A stretch of DNA of 48,295 bases, taken from Nitrosomonas marina (GTDB lineage: Bacteria > Pseudomonadota > Gammaproteobacteria > Burkholderiales > Nitrosomonadaceae). A program made the position numbers and the translations under genes. The DNA is taken from the NCBI RefSeq assembly GCF_900111605.1, contig NZ_FOIA01000027.1, positions 1-48,295 on the forward strand, given 5' to 3'. Numbering within the stretch: the first letter of the stretch is position 1; every line of letters begins with the position of its first letter. This document shows, one piece after another, positions 24,759 through 34,843 of this stretch. Under the pieces are notes generated by a model that saw only the letters and a program-made list of their open reading frames with translations, made no database searches and had not been told where the DNA came from.

Positions 24759-26558
24759 ATGGAACAAAACAGCATAGTTTATGACGCCGCTGGCGGTGTT
24801 TACCTGGACCTTGATAAAAATGCCGTGTCAGCCACGGCAGATTTGCTCAAATACTTCCGTGATTTCATAAGGTCAGATGCTACTACAGCCCAAGTCCCGC
24901 AAGATTTAATGGGCTTTGCTGGCGGCAGAATGACAATGAACAAAGAAAGTGCGCAGCAAATCTTGCGTAGATTAATTGATGTGGCCGTAAATCGCAAAGC
25001 AGGCATTCCAGATGCCACCCAAGAGCAAAGGCAGCGGCTTGCCGATTTTGCCCACGATGCGCGCGTAATCAATGATTACTTTACCAAGCGTGCGCGTAGT
25101 TCCGGATCTCGCAACCTGCTACGCACGCCGGAAATGAAAAAGAAATACCCGTACATTGATAACCAGCCTGCAGAGTTCGACTCTGTTACTGACACTATGC
25201 TGATATTTGACGCGATAAGCGGTGCTGAGAAGCTAAGGCATGTGCGAGAACTTGGATCGCTGCGGATGGCCATGGAAGCGGCCAAGTCCGGGATGGAGAA
25301 GCTTGGACTTGTTAAAAGAATTAAGGAGATTCGTGAATTGTTGGGGGTTGCAGCGAAAAATGTTGATGGCGATGATGGTCCAGAAGAAACAAAAACCACG
25401 CCATCCGGCTCTGGATTTGAGTCTGCTGTATCTAATATCAAAACAAACTTTATCCAAACTGGGGTTATATCTGAGAGCGTCCCTGATGGATGGGTATTAA
25501 TGAACGCGCCGCGCCCTATTATGGGTACAAAGACCTTCCAGGATGAATTTATACATGGCAGATTCTACGCGGCCATCGACCCCACGGATGAATTTGCCGA
25601 GTCAAATGCAAAAAATAATGACAGCCTGGATGCGTGGATAATCATTCAGCAACCCAAAGAAGTTCTGGATACCATGGTTGAGAATGCCATACCTGAAAGG
25701 CTGCGTGAAAGATATATGGAGCTTGAGCCTGATGTTAGAAAGCAATATTTGGATCAAAAAATTAGCGATCTCAACGGCAAGCCATACTCTGAAGCATTAT
25801 CAATGCTTAACAAGGCGCTGAATTCTGGCGAGAAAGGCAAGGAGGCAGACCCGCAGCCAGAACCGCAACCAGAAGCAAAAAGTACCCTGGCCGACGTAAA
25901 CGCAGTAATGCCGATACTCAAACAATTTATAGGCAAATCCCAATTGGCTGCCTTTGCTTCCGGAATTCGCGGTGAAGAGGGGCAGTTCATCAAAGACAAA
26001 CTGATCGAAATCGCCAATATCATTAAAAATATGCCCCAAACCTACGGTCAGGACGGCTTGGGCGATGAGGCGGTGGTTCATTTACATTACTTCAAGGGAT
26101 CGGCTGACTGGTACATCACCGAAAAGGATATGGAGGATGAGCAGTTGCAGGCATTTGGTCTGGCTGATTTGTATGGTGATGGTGGCGAACTTGGTTATAT
26201 CAGCATTCAGGAATTGATTGATAGCGGCGTGGAATTGGATTTCTATTGGACGCCTAAAACGGTTGGTGATATTAAAAACTCGGGCAGTACCGATGACCAA
26301 GAATCCGGCGACATGTACAAAGACATTCAGCGGACTGTTGTTAATGACCTTAATGGCGACGGCAACAAAGATACCGATTCTGCTAGAGCGTTTCTTCAAT
26401 CCGTAATCAACGGCACCGCAGACATGGACTCAGAAGAATTCGCAGAACAAATCGAACAGGCCGCGAATCGCCTTGGAGAAAGTGACGAACTTGTCATACA
26501 GGCAGCTAATGCCTATGGGGAATACGTTGCCAGAAAATCAAGAGAATTATTGCAATAA
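24759..26558 (+). CDS. Multidomain protein of the giant-protein cluster
   Basis: A 599-residue protein with a strong ribosome binding site (AAGGAG). The N-terminal part is helical, the middle has VPDGWVLMNAPRPIMGTKTF and EFIHGRFYAAIDP, and a PQPEPQPEA linker lies at about 366-374. The C-terminus (ARAFLQSVINGTADMDSEEF) shares a module with the upstream protein, which suggests common targeting such as packaging into the virion. Upstream, 24681-24758 reads in this frame as plausible acidic protein (FDDLIEYEAENAFLEQEAKE) without a start codon, so an ancestral fusion with the upstream gene is possible. Function unknown. Confidence 0.6.
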   Translation: MEQNSIVYDAAGGVYLDLDKNAVSATADLLKYFRDFIRSDATTAQVPQDLMGFAGGRMTMNKESAQQILRRLIDVAVNRKAGIPDATQEQRQRLADFAHDARVINDYFTKRARSSGSRNLLRTPEMKKKYPYIDNQPAEFDSVTDTMLIFDAISGAEKLRHVRELGSLRMAMEAAKSGMEKLGLVKRIKEIRELLGVAAKNVDGDDGPEETKTTPSGSGFESAVSNIKTNFIQTGVISESVPDGWVLMNAPRPIMGTKTFQDEFIHGRFYAAIDPTDEFAESNAKNNDSLDAWIIIQQPKEVLDTMVENAIPERLRERYMELEPDVRKQYLDQKISDLNGKPYSEALSMLNKALNSGEKGKEADPQPEPQPEAKSTLADVNAVMPILKQFIGKSQLAAFASGIRGEEGQFIKDKLIEIANIIKNMPQTYGQDGLGDEAVVHLHYFKGSADWYITEKDMEDEQLQAFGLADLYGDGGELGYISIQELIDSGVELDFYWTPKTVGDIKNSGSTDDQESGDMYKDIQRTVVNDLNGDGNKDTDSARAFLQSVINGTADMDSEEFAEQIEQAANRLGESDELVIQAANAYGEYVARKSRELLQ

Positions 26559-26572
26559 AGGAATAATAAATA

Positions 26573-29500
26573 ATGAGCGTTTTGTCGGTAATATTTGATG
26601 ATGCAAACCTATCGCCAATTGAGCGTATCCGCTTGACTGCGCAGCTTTCCAAAGCCAATGCAGAACTTAAAGCGGCAACCGGTCCGATGCAGAAGATAAA
26701 GGCCGCAAGTCAGGTAAATGCCCTGCTGATGCGCCTTGGAGTGTCAACACCGAAGCCGCAGGACAAGAGCCCCGAGCCGGTCTCTGATGACGGCGATCTG
26801 CAGGCGCCGCGCACGAAAACATCGCATTTTTACGACTTCGACCCGAACAGAAAACCGGCGCAGCGCAAAAAAGATAACCAGATAGCTATCGAGATATTGA
26901 ATAAGATAGATTCTGGCGAAATCGACGGCGAAAGGCTTACTGAAGAACAGAAAATAGCCCTTGCCAAGTATTCCGGTACCGGTGGCGCATTAATCGGTGC
27001 TGACGGCAAAAAAGGTAGCGCGTATGAGTATTACACACCTAAGCCTGTGGCCGAGGGCATGTGGGATCTGATGCGCGAACTGGGATTCAGTGGCGGCAAG
27101 GTCCTTGATCCAAGCGCTGGAGTAGGCATATTCGGTGCTGTTGCGCCTCAGAATGCCGCCATTGACGCCATTGAACTGAACGAAACAAGCGGTCGTATTA
27201 ACCAGCTTGTAAACGGCGGACCCGGATACAAGGCCATGGTGTCGCCGTTTGAAAAAGTGGCCGCAAACACGCCGGATGAAGAGTACGACGCGATCATAAC
27301 CAATGTCCCGTTTGGCGGCGTTGCTGACCGTGGCGGGAACCAGTTGCACGACAACCGGTACCAGAAAGAGCCGCTGCAGAATTACTTTATTTTACGATCA
27401 CTGGAGAAGCTAAAACCGGGCGGATTGGCGGCTTTTATTACTCCGCCAAGGGTTGTCTCAGGCAAAGGTGGTAAAGAAGAGGAATTGCGGCTTAAATCAA
27501 GTTACATGGCCGAATTCCTGGGCGCATACCGGCTGCCAAATTCTGTTTTTGGTACCGCCAGTGCGGATACGATGACCGATGTTGTCGTGTATCGTAAATT
27601 TAACCGAGAAACACTGGACAAAATCTCTGAACTGCGAGAGCAATCGCCACAAACATTGATCGATGCAAACGTACAGTGGCAGACGTTCATCGATGGCCGT
27701 TACTTCGATACTGACGGCAAGAGGTTCATCCTTGGCGAATTCGTTCCAAAGGACCCGAACAAGTTCCGTGACGTTGACCGGGTTTTAAATCCGGCCAGTG
27801 TTGCAGAAATCGGGCGCATGCTGAAGCGCTTCCCTGATTCCCGGATTGACTGGGGAATGCTGGACACCACAGAAACACAGATGATCATTTACCGTGATGG
27901 TGACACTATCACCCAGTCAGGCCAGACTCTGCAAATGAAAGACGGCCAATGGGTGCCGCTGCAACGCAGCGAGAATAGTACGGTGATGCTTGATATGGCT
28001 CACAAGCTGGCTTCGCCTTATGCCGCATTCTCAGAAAAAGTCACGTACAAATCTGCTGTTGAATTCATATCGCACATGCAGGAAACGTCACAATCGCTCG
28101 ATATTCCAGGATGGTTACGCGGCGCAATGGCAGAACTTGGAAGGCTGGCGGATGTTGGGGATCGTGGTAAATACTGGAACGCTGGTATTGTGGGGCTGTC
28201 GGTAGCGCAGGTCCTTGAAGAGCGGCTTGGTGACGAGGTAGGCGTCAACTACCTTGACGAGTACCCCGCATTGTCAGACGCCATGCAAGTTACATCTAGT
28301 GTCGCAAAAAGCAGGCCGTCTCAGTTGGGTGGAAAGATTAAGGACGGCTTGAACCTGATCGGCACGCACTACAAGAAGAAAACCGGCTTCTCGGCTATAT
28401 GGCGCGGTGATGTGCAACAGTCTGTGACACCGGTAGAAATTACGGCTGATTCCGGTTTTGAGGGACTTCGCTACAAGACAAAATCAATTTGGGTGTCGCT
28501 TGATGACGCCAAGGGGTTATATGGCGATGACTTTAACCCGATTGAAGATCCGGCATGGTGTGTCTCGGCTGATGGTCGTTCAGTTACCAAGGCGGATGAT
28601 TACTATGTCGGTAACTATGCCGACTTTATAAGGCGCGTGGATGCCGAAATTGCTCAGGCTACCGATGATAAGGTCCGCGCGAAACTGTTACGTCAGAAGA
28701 TGGACGCGGAAAGCCGTGTCGACAAGGTAGACGTCACAAAACTGACTTTTAATTTGTTCAGCCCTTATGTGACGCATGAAGAAAAAGCAGAATTTCTGCG
28801 CCGGTTTGTTCACTCGTCAGCTGCGGTAGTTTTCGATGAAAAAACAGGCCAAAAACGTGTTGATATTGACGTTCCTAGCAGCAAGTTGAGTGACAATGAA
28901 AAGCTACTCAACCGTATCGGTGATTATCTGAAAAACGGCACGATGACGCTCGGCGGCGTCAAGCTGGATATGAACGACGCCGAAGCACTGCGAGAACTGC
29001 GCAAGATGATTAATACTGCGAATGAGCAGTTTAACGGGTGGGTGCGTGGGAACCGGGTAATCATGGACCGCATGGAGAAAACCGCGTCAGATCCGACAAA
29101 ATTGCGCTTCAGGTCTGTTGATGACGAATCTGAAGTGCCCATCCCTGGAATGGGTGATGAAATTAAGTTGCATGGGTACCAGAATGCTTTTGTAAGGCGC
29201 ATGAGTCGTGATTTTGGCGGCATCAATGGTCACGGCGTCGGGCTCGGCAAAACTTTCCAGGCTCTTGCTGCTGTGCAATACGTGCAAAGCATAGGCGTAA
29301 AACAGAAAACCCTATTCGTTGTTCCAAATTCAGTTCTATCGAACTGGAGAAAAGAAGCTTCGCGCGCGTATGAAAGCATGGACGGCACTCTGTTTGTCGG
29401 CTTGAGAGAGAACAAAAACGGCGATGCGGTTGTTAAATCATCGAATTTTGATGAGGATTTGACCGCGATTATGGAGAATCGGCACAACAAGATTTTCATG

Positions 29501-32500
29501 ACGCTTGAAGCGTTTGAGCGTATCCGGTTACGCGATGAAACAATTGAAGATTACGAGCGCTATCTGCGCAGAGTCGATGCAAGTTTCGCGGAAAGTGAAG
29601 ATAAAAAAGAAGATGAGCGCAACAAGAGCAAACAATCAGGATTGATGGCTATCCTGTCCAGCAAGACTGGTAGTGCGCCATACCTTGAGGATATGAGCGT
29701 TGATAGTATCGTGATCGATGAAGGGCATGTTTTCAAGAATTCAAGCCAGGTATTCGACTTCAAGGGCGCTAAATTCCTGTCACTGTCGCCCGCATCCAAA
29801 CGCGGTCTGGATGCGCAGGCAAAAGCCTGGTACATACGAGGCAAATCGCCATTGGGCGACGGCGTTATGATGCTGACCGCCACACCTATTACTAACAGCC
29901 CGCTTGAGATTTATTCAATGTTGTCATTGGCCGTTGGACATGACCGCGTAAATGACATGTGCCTGGGCATACGGGGCTCTGACAATTTCATGGATATCTT
30001 TGTTCAGAAAGAGAATCAGGATGATGTAACCATGGACGGAGTGTCAAGAACGACAGATGTTTTTGTCGGGCTGACTAACGTAAGCATATTGAGAAAATCC
30101 ATAGGTGAAGTGGCTACGATCAAAACCGCTGAGGACGTCGGCGGGCAAATCGTTGTTCCGGACCGTGAAGAAAAGCAGTCTCAGGTTACGCTGACGCCTG
30201 ACATCGTCAGCAGATTAAAAGTGTATAAAGCTGCATTCAGGTATGCGATTGACTACATAACCGAGAAAGAGCCGAACAGGGGCGATCCTGATGCGTTCGA
30301 GACTGTAGCAAGCCACTTCGGTGAACCGATGGACCTGATAGGGCATCCGTTCAACCTGATCAATAAGATGACCATGTTGATCGCCGACCCTGAATTGGAT
30401 CAGCGCGCAACCTTTTATAGTTTTGCGCCGGCGCAGGATAGTCAGGCAAAAACTGTTATAGACCAGTTCAACAAGAAAAAATACACTGAAGAGCGCCAGC
30501 GGCCTGGTCCTATGACTACCGATGATGCAATTATCGGCAAGAAGATAGTCAAGGATGCCGGTGGGGACGGCATTGAACTGCTTAAAATTCACGTTCGCGC
30601 CAGAATCACTGAAGGCACGCGCATAGTCGTTGATACGATCGATTCAGACACGCAAACAGCATTTGAAAAAATGGCCGAAAAAGCGGGGCTGGATCTCGAC
30701 GTTACAGTTCCACCAAAACTAGCTGCCATGCTTGAGAATTTCCAGAATGAGCAGGCAACACCAAGAGGTATTGATGCTGATGGAAACGTTTCATCGATCG
30801 TCAAACAGATCATTTTCTGTGACATATTGCCGTTGCACAACAAGATTAAACGGCTGCTGACCAAGCGTGCCGGTGTTCCGACCGGTGCAATAGCAATCAT
30901 TACCGGGAAAACCAATAATTCACCCGATGAAATTCTCGAGGTCCAGGACGGCTTTAATGCGCAAGGAGGTGACAATAAGTACCGCACCATTATTGCCAAT
31001 GAAAAGGCCGAAGTCGGCATTAACCTGCAGAAAGGCACGCAAGCCATCCATCACCTAACAATCGGATGGACCCCTGACAGTCTTGAACAGCGTAACGGTC
31101 GTGGCGTTCGCCAGGGTAACAAGACGCAGCGCGTTAATATCTATCATTATGATGCGGATGGCACGTTTGACACTAACAAGCGGTCTATGGTCAATAAAAA
31201 AGCCGACTGGATAGGTAACGTTATGAACATTGACGGTGGCGAGAGTGTTGCCGTCACAGGCGGACTGTCGAAAGAGCAGATGGAAGCGTTGATTGATACC
31301 GTTGGCGATTCCGATGCAATGCGCAGGATGCAGGAAACGATAGCAGCCAAAGAAGCCGAGGCGCGCGCAGCAACGAATCGTGATAAACAGATGATCAACA
31401 TTGACACGATCCGCAAGCAGAAATCGTTCATTGATGAAAATCCTAGCCCTGTGAACATGGTAGTCGGTCGCATTTTGGGGCTGAGAAGACTGAAAATACA
31501 GGCGTCATCAATTAATGCCCGCATTAACAATCCTAAAGCCACTGCGTCCGCAGTGGCTAGAAATGAGCAGATACTGTCTGAAGTTGAGGCGCGTATAAAT
31601 GGCCTGACAAATCAGATAGAGCAATCTTCCACATTCAGGGGCGGATATCCTGAAAAAGTCTACTCTCTTGAAGAAATGATCGCATATTTGAGTTCTGTAT
31701 CTAACCGTGAGAGTGACTTTGAAAAAATGCTTCGCGGCGAAAAATCTCCATCGTTCAAAATTGAAGTCAATGAAGATAGTGATATAGCGCGCGAATGGTC
31801 AGAAGAAGTAGAAATGGCCAAGTCCATGATTGAAGAATCAAAGGCCAATTTCACGCGACAGGCCGCTGAAAAAGGTGGAATACCGGCAGAAGTCGCTCGC
31901 CTGATTGCCGATGGCAAGGGCTCAGTAATTGACGGCAAGCCTGTGGTGCATGGCACTTTTGGCCGGTTTAGCGATGGTAATCTCGGCTTGCTGTATTTCA
32001 GTGGTCAGGGCTTGTACGCTATTGCATACTCATCTGAAAGAGAAAATATCGCCTCAGCGAATGTTGATGTTTTCTTGAAAAAGGGCGAGTTAATCTATCC
32101 TGGCATGCCCGAGTATGATAAGTGTATAACCGATGCGGCGGCTATTGAGGACAAGATCAACAGCGCAGATAATATTAACAATAAATTCAACAAGGTTGTT
32201 CCTGAAGTTGCGCAGCGTCGTAAAACCGAGGTGCTGGTTGAATATTCGACATACGATTACATATTGCCGCAACCGTATTTCCCGTTCGTGATTGATGATG
32301 CTGATACGCCAGTCATGCAGAAAATAAAGGAATCACAAAATTCGGTTGTCAGGTCGGCAAGTCGAAGTTATTTTACTGTGCCGGGCAATCTTGATGTGCA
32401 GGTGAGACCAAGTGGACTTAACAAGCGTGGCGCTCTGGTTAATTACGCCATTGCAAATAAAATGCAGCTTACAATTGATGATCTTGACGGCAGGGTGTGG

Positions 32501-33004
32501 GCGACAGACGAGATACAAAGGCGGTTGTCAGAAGATGATCTGAAAGCAGCCCTTACAGGATCTACAGAGCAGGAAATCAGAGGGCAGGCTGATAATTATT
32601 TCAGGCAGGCCGCGCCATGGTTCGATTTTGGAGACACGCCGCCAAGTGATCTGGCTGGACCTATTCTAAGGTACATTGTAAACAAGGCAATAGATGCGTT
32701 GCCTATAGATGAAACCGAAGCCGGTTCTGATTCTGGCCCATCCGGCGATAATGAATGGATTGCGATACAGTCAGAATACAGTTTCACAAAACTGGTCAAT
32801 ATCAGAAAGTTCTCTGAAGGCATGGGCGAAAAAGCGGCCTGGGTGAGTAGCAAGAAAGGTATTAAGCCATGGGATAAGGAAGTGGCTGCTAACTTGCCAG
32901 CGGCGCCTGGGGATTCATGGATTATCAAGCGCAGTGTTTACGAAGCGCTGGAGAGAGAATACGGCGGATCGTTTGAGTCTCACAGCGTCAGAATTGTTGC
33001 ATAA
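26573..33004 (+). CDS. DarB-like N6-adenine methyltransferase / SNF2-type helicase fusion
   Basis: A 2143-residue protein. Residues about 100-340 hold an adenine methyltransferase with motif I VLDPSAGVGIFGA (about 177) and a catalytic motif NVPFG (about 242, usually NPPF/NPPY). A helicase spans about 860-1560: Walker A GHGVGLGKT (about 886), DEGH box (about 1047), TATPITN (about 1102) and motif VI QRNGRGVRQGNKTQR (about 1505). The C-terminal 500 residues are unassigned. This pairing matches the P1 DarB-type antirestriction proteins, which enter the cell with phage DNA and protect it from type I restriction. It is the largest gene in the window and closes the giant-protein cluster. Confidence 0.85.
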   Translation: MSVLSVIFDDANLSPIERIRLTAQLSKANAELKAATGPMQKIKAASQVNALLMRLGVSTPKPQDKSPEPVSDDGDLQAPRTKTSHFYDFDPNRKPAQRKKDNQIAIEILNKIDSGEIDGERLTEEQKIALAKYSGTGGALIGADGKKGSAYEYYTPKPVAEGMWDLMRELGFSGGKVLDPSAGVGIFGAVAPQNAAIDAIELNETSGRINQLVNGGPGYKAMVSPFEKVAANTPDEEYDAIITNVPFGGVADRGGNQLHDNRYQKEPLQNYFILRSLEKLKPGGLAAFITPPRVVSGKGGKEEELRLKSSYMAEFLGAYRLPNSVFGTASADTMTDVVVYRKFNRETLDKISELREQSPQTLIDANVQWQTFIDGRYFDTDGKRFILGEFVPKDPNKFRDVDRVLNPASVAEIGRMLKRFPDSRIDWGMLDTTETQMIIYRDGDTITQSGQTLQMKDGQWVPLQRSENSTVMLDMAHKLASPYAAFSEKVTYKSAVEFISHMQETSQSLDIPGWLRGAMAELGRLADVGDRGKYWNAGIVGLSVAQVLEERLGDEVGVNYLDEYPALSDAMQVTSSVAKSRPSQLGGKIKDGLNLIGTHYKKKTGFSAIWRGDVQQSVTPVEITADSGFEGLRYKTKSIWVSLDDAKGLYGDDFNPIEDPAWCVSADGRSVTKADDYYVGNYADFIRRVDAEIAQATDDKVRAKLLRQKMDAESRVDKVDVTKLTFNLFSPYVTHEEKAEFLRRFVHSSAAVVFDEKTGQKRVDIDVPSSKLSDNEKLLNRIGDYLKNGTMTLGGVKLDMNDAEALRELRKMINTANEQFNGWVRGNRVIMDRMEKTASDPTKLRFRSVDDESEVPIPGMGDEIKLHGYQNAFVRRMSRDFGGINGHGVGLGKTFQALAAVQYVQSIGVKQKTLFVVPNSVLSNWRKEASRAYESMDGTLFVGLRENKNGDAVVKSSNFDEDLTAIMENRHNKIFMTLEAFERIRLRDETIEDYERYLRRVDASFAESEDKKEDERNKSKQSGLMAILSSKTGSAPYLEDMSVDSIVIDEGHVFKNSSQVFDFKGAKFLSLSPASKRGLDAQAKAWYIRGKSPLGDGVMMLTATPITNSPLEIYSMLSLAVGHDRVNDMCLGIRGSDNFMDIFVQKENQDDVTMDGVSRTTDVFVGLTNVSILRKSIGEVATIKTAEDVGGQIVVPDREEKQSQVTLTPDIVSRLKVYKAAFRYAIDYITEKEPNRGDPDAFETVASHFGEPMDLIGHPFNLINKMTMLIADPELDQRATFYSFAPAQDSQAKTVIDQFNKKKYTEERQRPGPMTTDDAIIGKKIVKDAGGDGIELLKIHVRARITEGTRIVVDTIDSDTQTAFEKMAEKAGLDLDVTVPPKLAAMLENFQNEQATPRGIDADGNVSSIVKQIIFCDILPLHNKIKRLLTKRAGVPTGAIAIITGKTNNSPDEILEVQDGFNAQGGDNKYRTIIANEKAEVGINLQKGTQAIHHLTIGWTPDSLEQRNGRGVRQGNKTQRVNIYHYDADGTFDTNKRSMVNKKADWIGNVMNIDGGESVAVTGGLSKEQMEALIDTVGDSDAMRRMQETIAAKEAEARAATNRDKQMINIDTIRKQKSFIDENPSPVNMVVGRILGLRRLKIQASSINARINNPKATASAVARNEQILSEVEARINGLTNQIEQSSTFRGGYPEKVYSLEEMIAYLSSVSNRESDFEKMLRGEKSPSFKIEVNEDSDIAREWSEEVEMAKSMIEESKANFTRQAAEKGGIPAEVARLIADGKGSVIDGKPVVHGTFGRFSDGNLGLLYFSGQGLYAIAYSSERENIASANVDVFLKKGELIYPGMPEYDKCITDAAAIEDKINSADNINNKFNKVVPEVAQRRKTEVLVEYSTYDYILPQPYFPFVIDDADTPVMQKIKESQNSVVRSASRSYFTVPGNLDVQVRPSGLNKRGALVNYAIANKMQLTIDDLDGRVWATDEIQRRLSEDDLKAALTGSTEQEIRGQADNYFRQAAPWFDFGDTPPSDLAGPILRYIVNKAIDALPIDETEAGSDSGPSGDNEWIAIQSEYSFTKLVNIRKFSEGMGEKAAWVSSKKGIKPWDKEVAANLPAAPGDSWIIKRSVYEALEREYGGSFESHSVRIVA
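31537..31558. repeat. 10-bp perfect palindrome inside the helicase gene
   Basis: AGCCACTGCG, two bases, CGCAGTGGCT. A perfect GC-rich dyad in coding sequence for KATASAVARN. It could be an RNA hairpin, a protein-binding site or chance. Confidence 0.6.
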
Positions 33005-33015
33005 GGAAGGTGATT

Positions 33016-33426
33016 ATGAATTTTACAGAATACCGTTTCGACAAAAACAAAATTTCAGCCCTGGTTGAAGAGAAAAAAGCGAATCTAATTACGAATCGAG
33101 GCATTAATAACCTGCTGGCATTCGGCCTTGGTGTTGTGGCAGACAGATTGCGTAATGACCGGTCTCGTTACCGGGATTACGGTCCGTACTGGTGGGCTCT
33201 CAAAGAACTGATGAACGCGAACGGGTATAGCATGGGCGACCAGTCCGACCCCATCGTGTCGGATTCTTACCGGGGCGGAACGGATGAAGAAACGCTTATT
33301 ATGGCCGATGAATTCAGAACGATGAATCTCGGCCAGAACGTCATAGGTACAAACAAATTCATGCTTGACGGCGATAGCGGCGAATTTTGGGAGTTATTTG
33401 ACCCGGATATGGAAAACCCGACATAA
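33016..33426 (+). CDS. Hypothetical phage protein
   Basis: A 136-residue protein. The ATG at 33016 follows AAGGAAGG at good spacing; the GTG two codons earlier is not needed. It contains aromatic-rich DYGPYWWALKELMNANGY and acidic C-terminal EFWELFDPDMENP. No family is recognised. It sits between the giant-protein cluster and the tail appendage genes. Confidence 0.5.
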   Translation: MNFTEYRFDKNKISALVEEKKANLITNRGINNLLAFGLGVVADRLRNDRSRYRDYGPYWWALKELMNANGYSMGDQSDPIVSDSYRGGTDEETLIMADEFRTMNLGQNVIGTNKFMLDGDSGEFWELFDPDMENPT

Positions 33427-33444
33427 AAAGGCTCTGGCATTGAC

Positions 33445-33472
33445 TACGATACAGAAAACAAACTGGATCGTA
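33445..33472 (+). promoter_or_regulatory. Hairpin just before the appendage gene
   Basis: TACGATACAG (33445-33454) pairs with CTGGATCGTA (33463-33472), nine of ten positions, with an 8-base A-rich loop. It ends 5 bases before the ATG at 33478, which has no Shine-Dalgarno sequence. Confidence 0.5.
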
Positions 33473-33477
33473 ATTAA

Positions 33478-34338
33478 ATGCTGGCAAATTTTGCAAAAGA
33501 AACAATCAGTGCAGGCGGTACGGGCAATCTCACTCTGTCGGGCGCTGTTGATGCCGCGCACATATCACTAAATACTGCCATCGGGCAGAATAATCCGTTC
33601 TGGTATCTCGCTGAGGACGGCAATGACCGTGAAATAGGCGTCGGGCATTTGTCGGCAGCCACAACGCTGGTGCGTGATCAAGTCCATGAAACCCTTAACG
33701 GCGGGACATTAGACAGAACGTCGCCAGCAGCCCTTGACCTGTCAACTTCAGCAACAATTTCCATCGTTGCGGCTTCACAAACCATGATCGCACCTCACTA
33801 CGGTAATTTCTACCCGGCAAGCGGTGTGCAGGGCATGTGTTCCATGGGGCAAGGTGCCGAGGCCAGTTCATCACATACACTGTGGAATAACGACCTTATT
33901 TGCGTTCCATTTTGGTGGGGATGCTCAAAAATGGTATCCGAGGTATCTGTTCGGTGTTTTACGTCCGTTGCGACCTGTGTTGCCAGAGTCGGCATTTATA
34001 CAATCGCGCCGAATGGAAAGCCCGGATATTTGCTCAAGGAATTCACCGATGTTGCAGAAATAGCGCTGGATACAACCGGTATAAAGACGGCCACGCCTGC
34101 GGCACCGTTCTGGTTGCCAAGCGGATTTTATTACATGGCTGTGATCGCCAATACCGGATCTGCCGACCTTGCCGGTCCGCAATATGCGCCTGCAGGTCTG
34201 TTCATGGGGCTGGACTCATCCGGTGTGAGGATTCTGTCAATCTTTCTTGATACGTCGTATGGTGCCTTGCCTAGTGGGGACCTGAGCGGCAACACGTTCA
34301 CAGAGCACAATTCATCACCATCTTTCTGGCTGAATTAA
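33478..34338 (+). CDS. Tail appendage / fibre-type structural protein
   Basis: A 286-residue protein. The N-terminal 95 residues follow a pattern seen in many phage tail fibres: FAKETISAGGTGNLTLSGAV, then FWYLAEDGNDREIGVGHL, then TLVRDQVHETLNGG. The rest is beta-rich with several aromatics (FWWGCSKMVSEVSVRCF, GFYYMAVIANTGSADLAGP), suggesting a receptor-binding or carbohydrate-contacting domain. It has no ribosome binding site and follows a hairpin. Confidence 0.6.
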   Translation: MLANFAKETISAGGTGNLTLSGAVDAAHISLNTAIGQNNPFWYLAEDGNDREIGVGHLSAATTLVRDQVHETLNGGTLDRTSPAALDLSTSATISIVAASQTMIAPHYGNFYPASGVQGMCSMGQGAEASSSHTLWNNDLICVPFWWGCSKMVSEVSVRCFTSVATCVARVGIYTIAPNGKPGYLLKEFTDVAEIALDTTGIKTATPAAPFWLPSGFYYMAVIANTGSADLAGPQYAPAGLFMGLDSSGVRILSIFLDTSYGALPSGDLSGNTFTEHNSSPSFWLN

Positions 34339-34339
34339 C

Positions 34340-34843
34340 ATGACTATCAATTACACAGAAAAAGGTAACGGTCTGCACAGGGAAATAAGCATGGCAGGGC
34401 ATTCACTAAAGCAAATCAACGGCGAGTGGGTATCGGATGACGATGTTGCCGTACAGTCGATTATTGACGGTTATCCGCTGTCGCTGACTATTGCCGAGTT
34501 CAAGCGCAAGGTTGATGCGTATGCGGCCACGTTGCGCAACAAAGCAGTTGATGGCGTTTCGCCTGGAGAAATGGCAAGTTGGCCGGCCAAAAAAGCGGAA
34601 GCGGAATCGTACAACCTGACGCTTGACCCCGCAGACGCGCCTACATTAAACGTTGAGGCGACGGCTAGAGGTGTTCCATTGCAAAGCATAGTCAACCGGG
34701 TGATTGCAAATTCAGCGGCATTAACGGGGCTGGAGGCGCAGATTGCTGGTGTTGCCGGCATGCACAAGGATGCGATTGAGGCCATGCAGGATTTCAGCGC
34801 CATTGTCAGTTACAACTATAAAACCGGCTGGCCTAATGTATGA
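34340..34843 (+). CDS. Tail fibre-associated protein
   Basis: A 167-residue protein starting one base after the previous stop. Its C-terminal two thirds carry a motif familiar from phage tail genes: AEFKRKVDAYAATLRNKAVD, EMASWPAKKAEAESY, ARGVPLQSIVNRVIANSAAL and a final helical stretch. The N-terminal part includes SLKQINGEWVSDDD. It probably helps assemble or attach the neighbouring appendage proteins. Confidence 0.55.
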   Translation: MTINYTEKGNGLHREISMAGHSLKQINGEWVSDDDVAVQSIIDGYPLSLTIAEFKRKVDAYAATLRNKAVDGVSPGEMASWPAKKAEAESYNLTLDPADAPTLNVEATARGVPLQSIVNRVIANSAALTGLEAQIAGVAGMHKDAIEAMQDFSAIVSYNYKTGWPNV

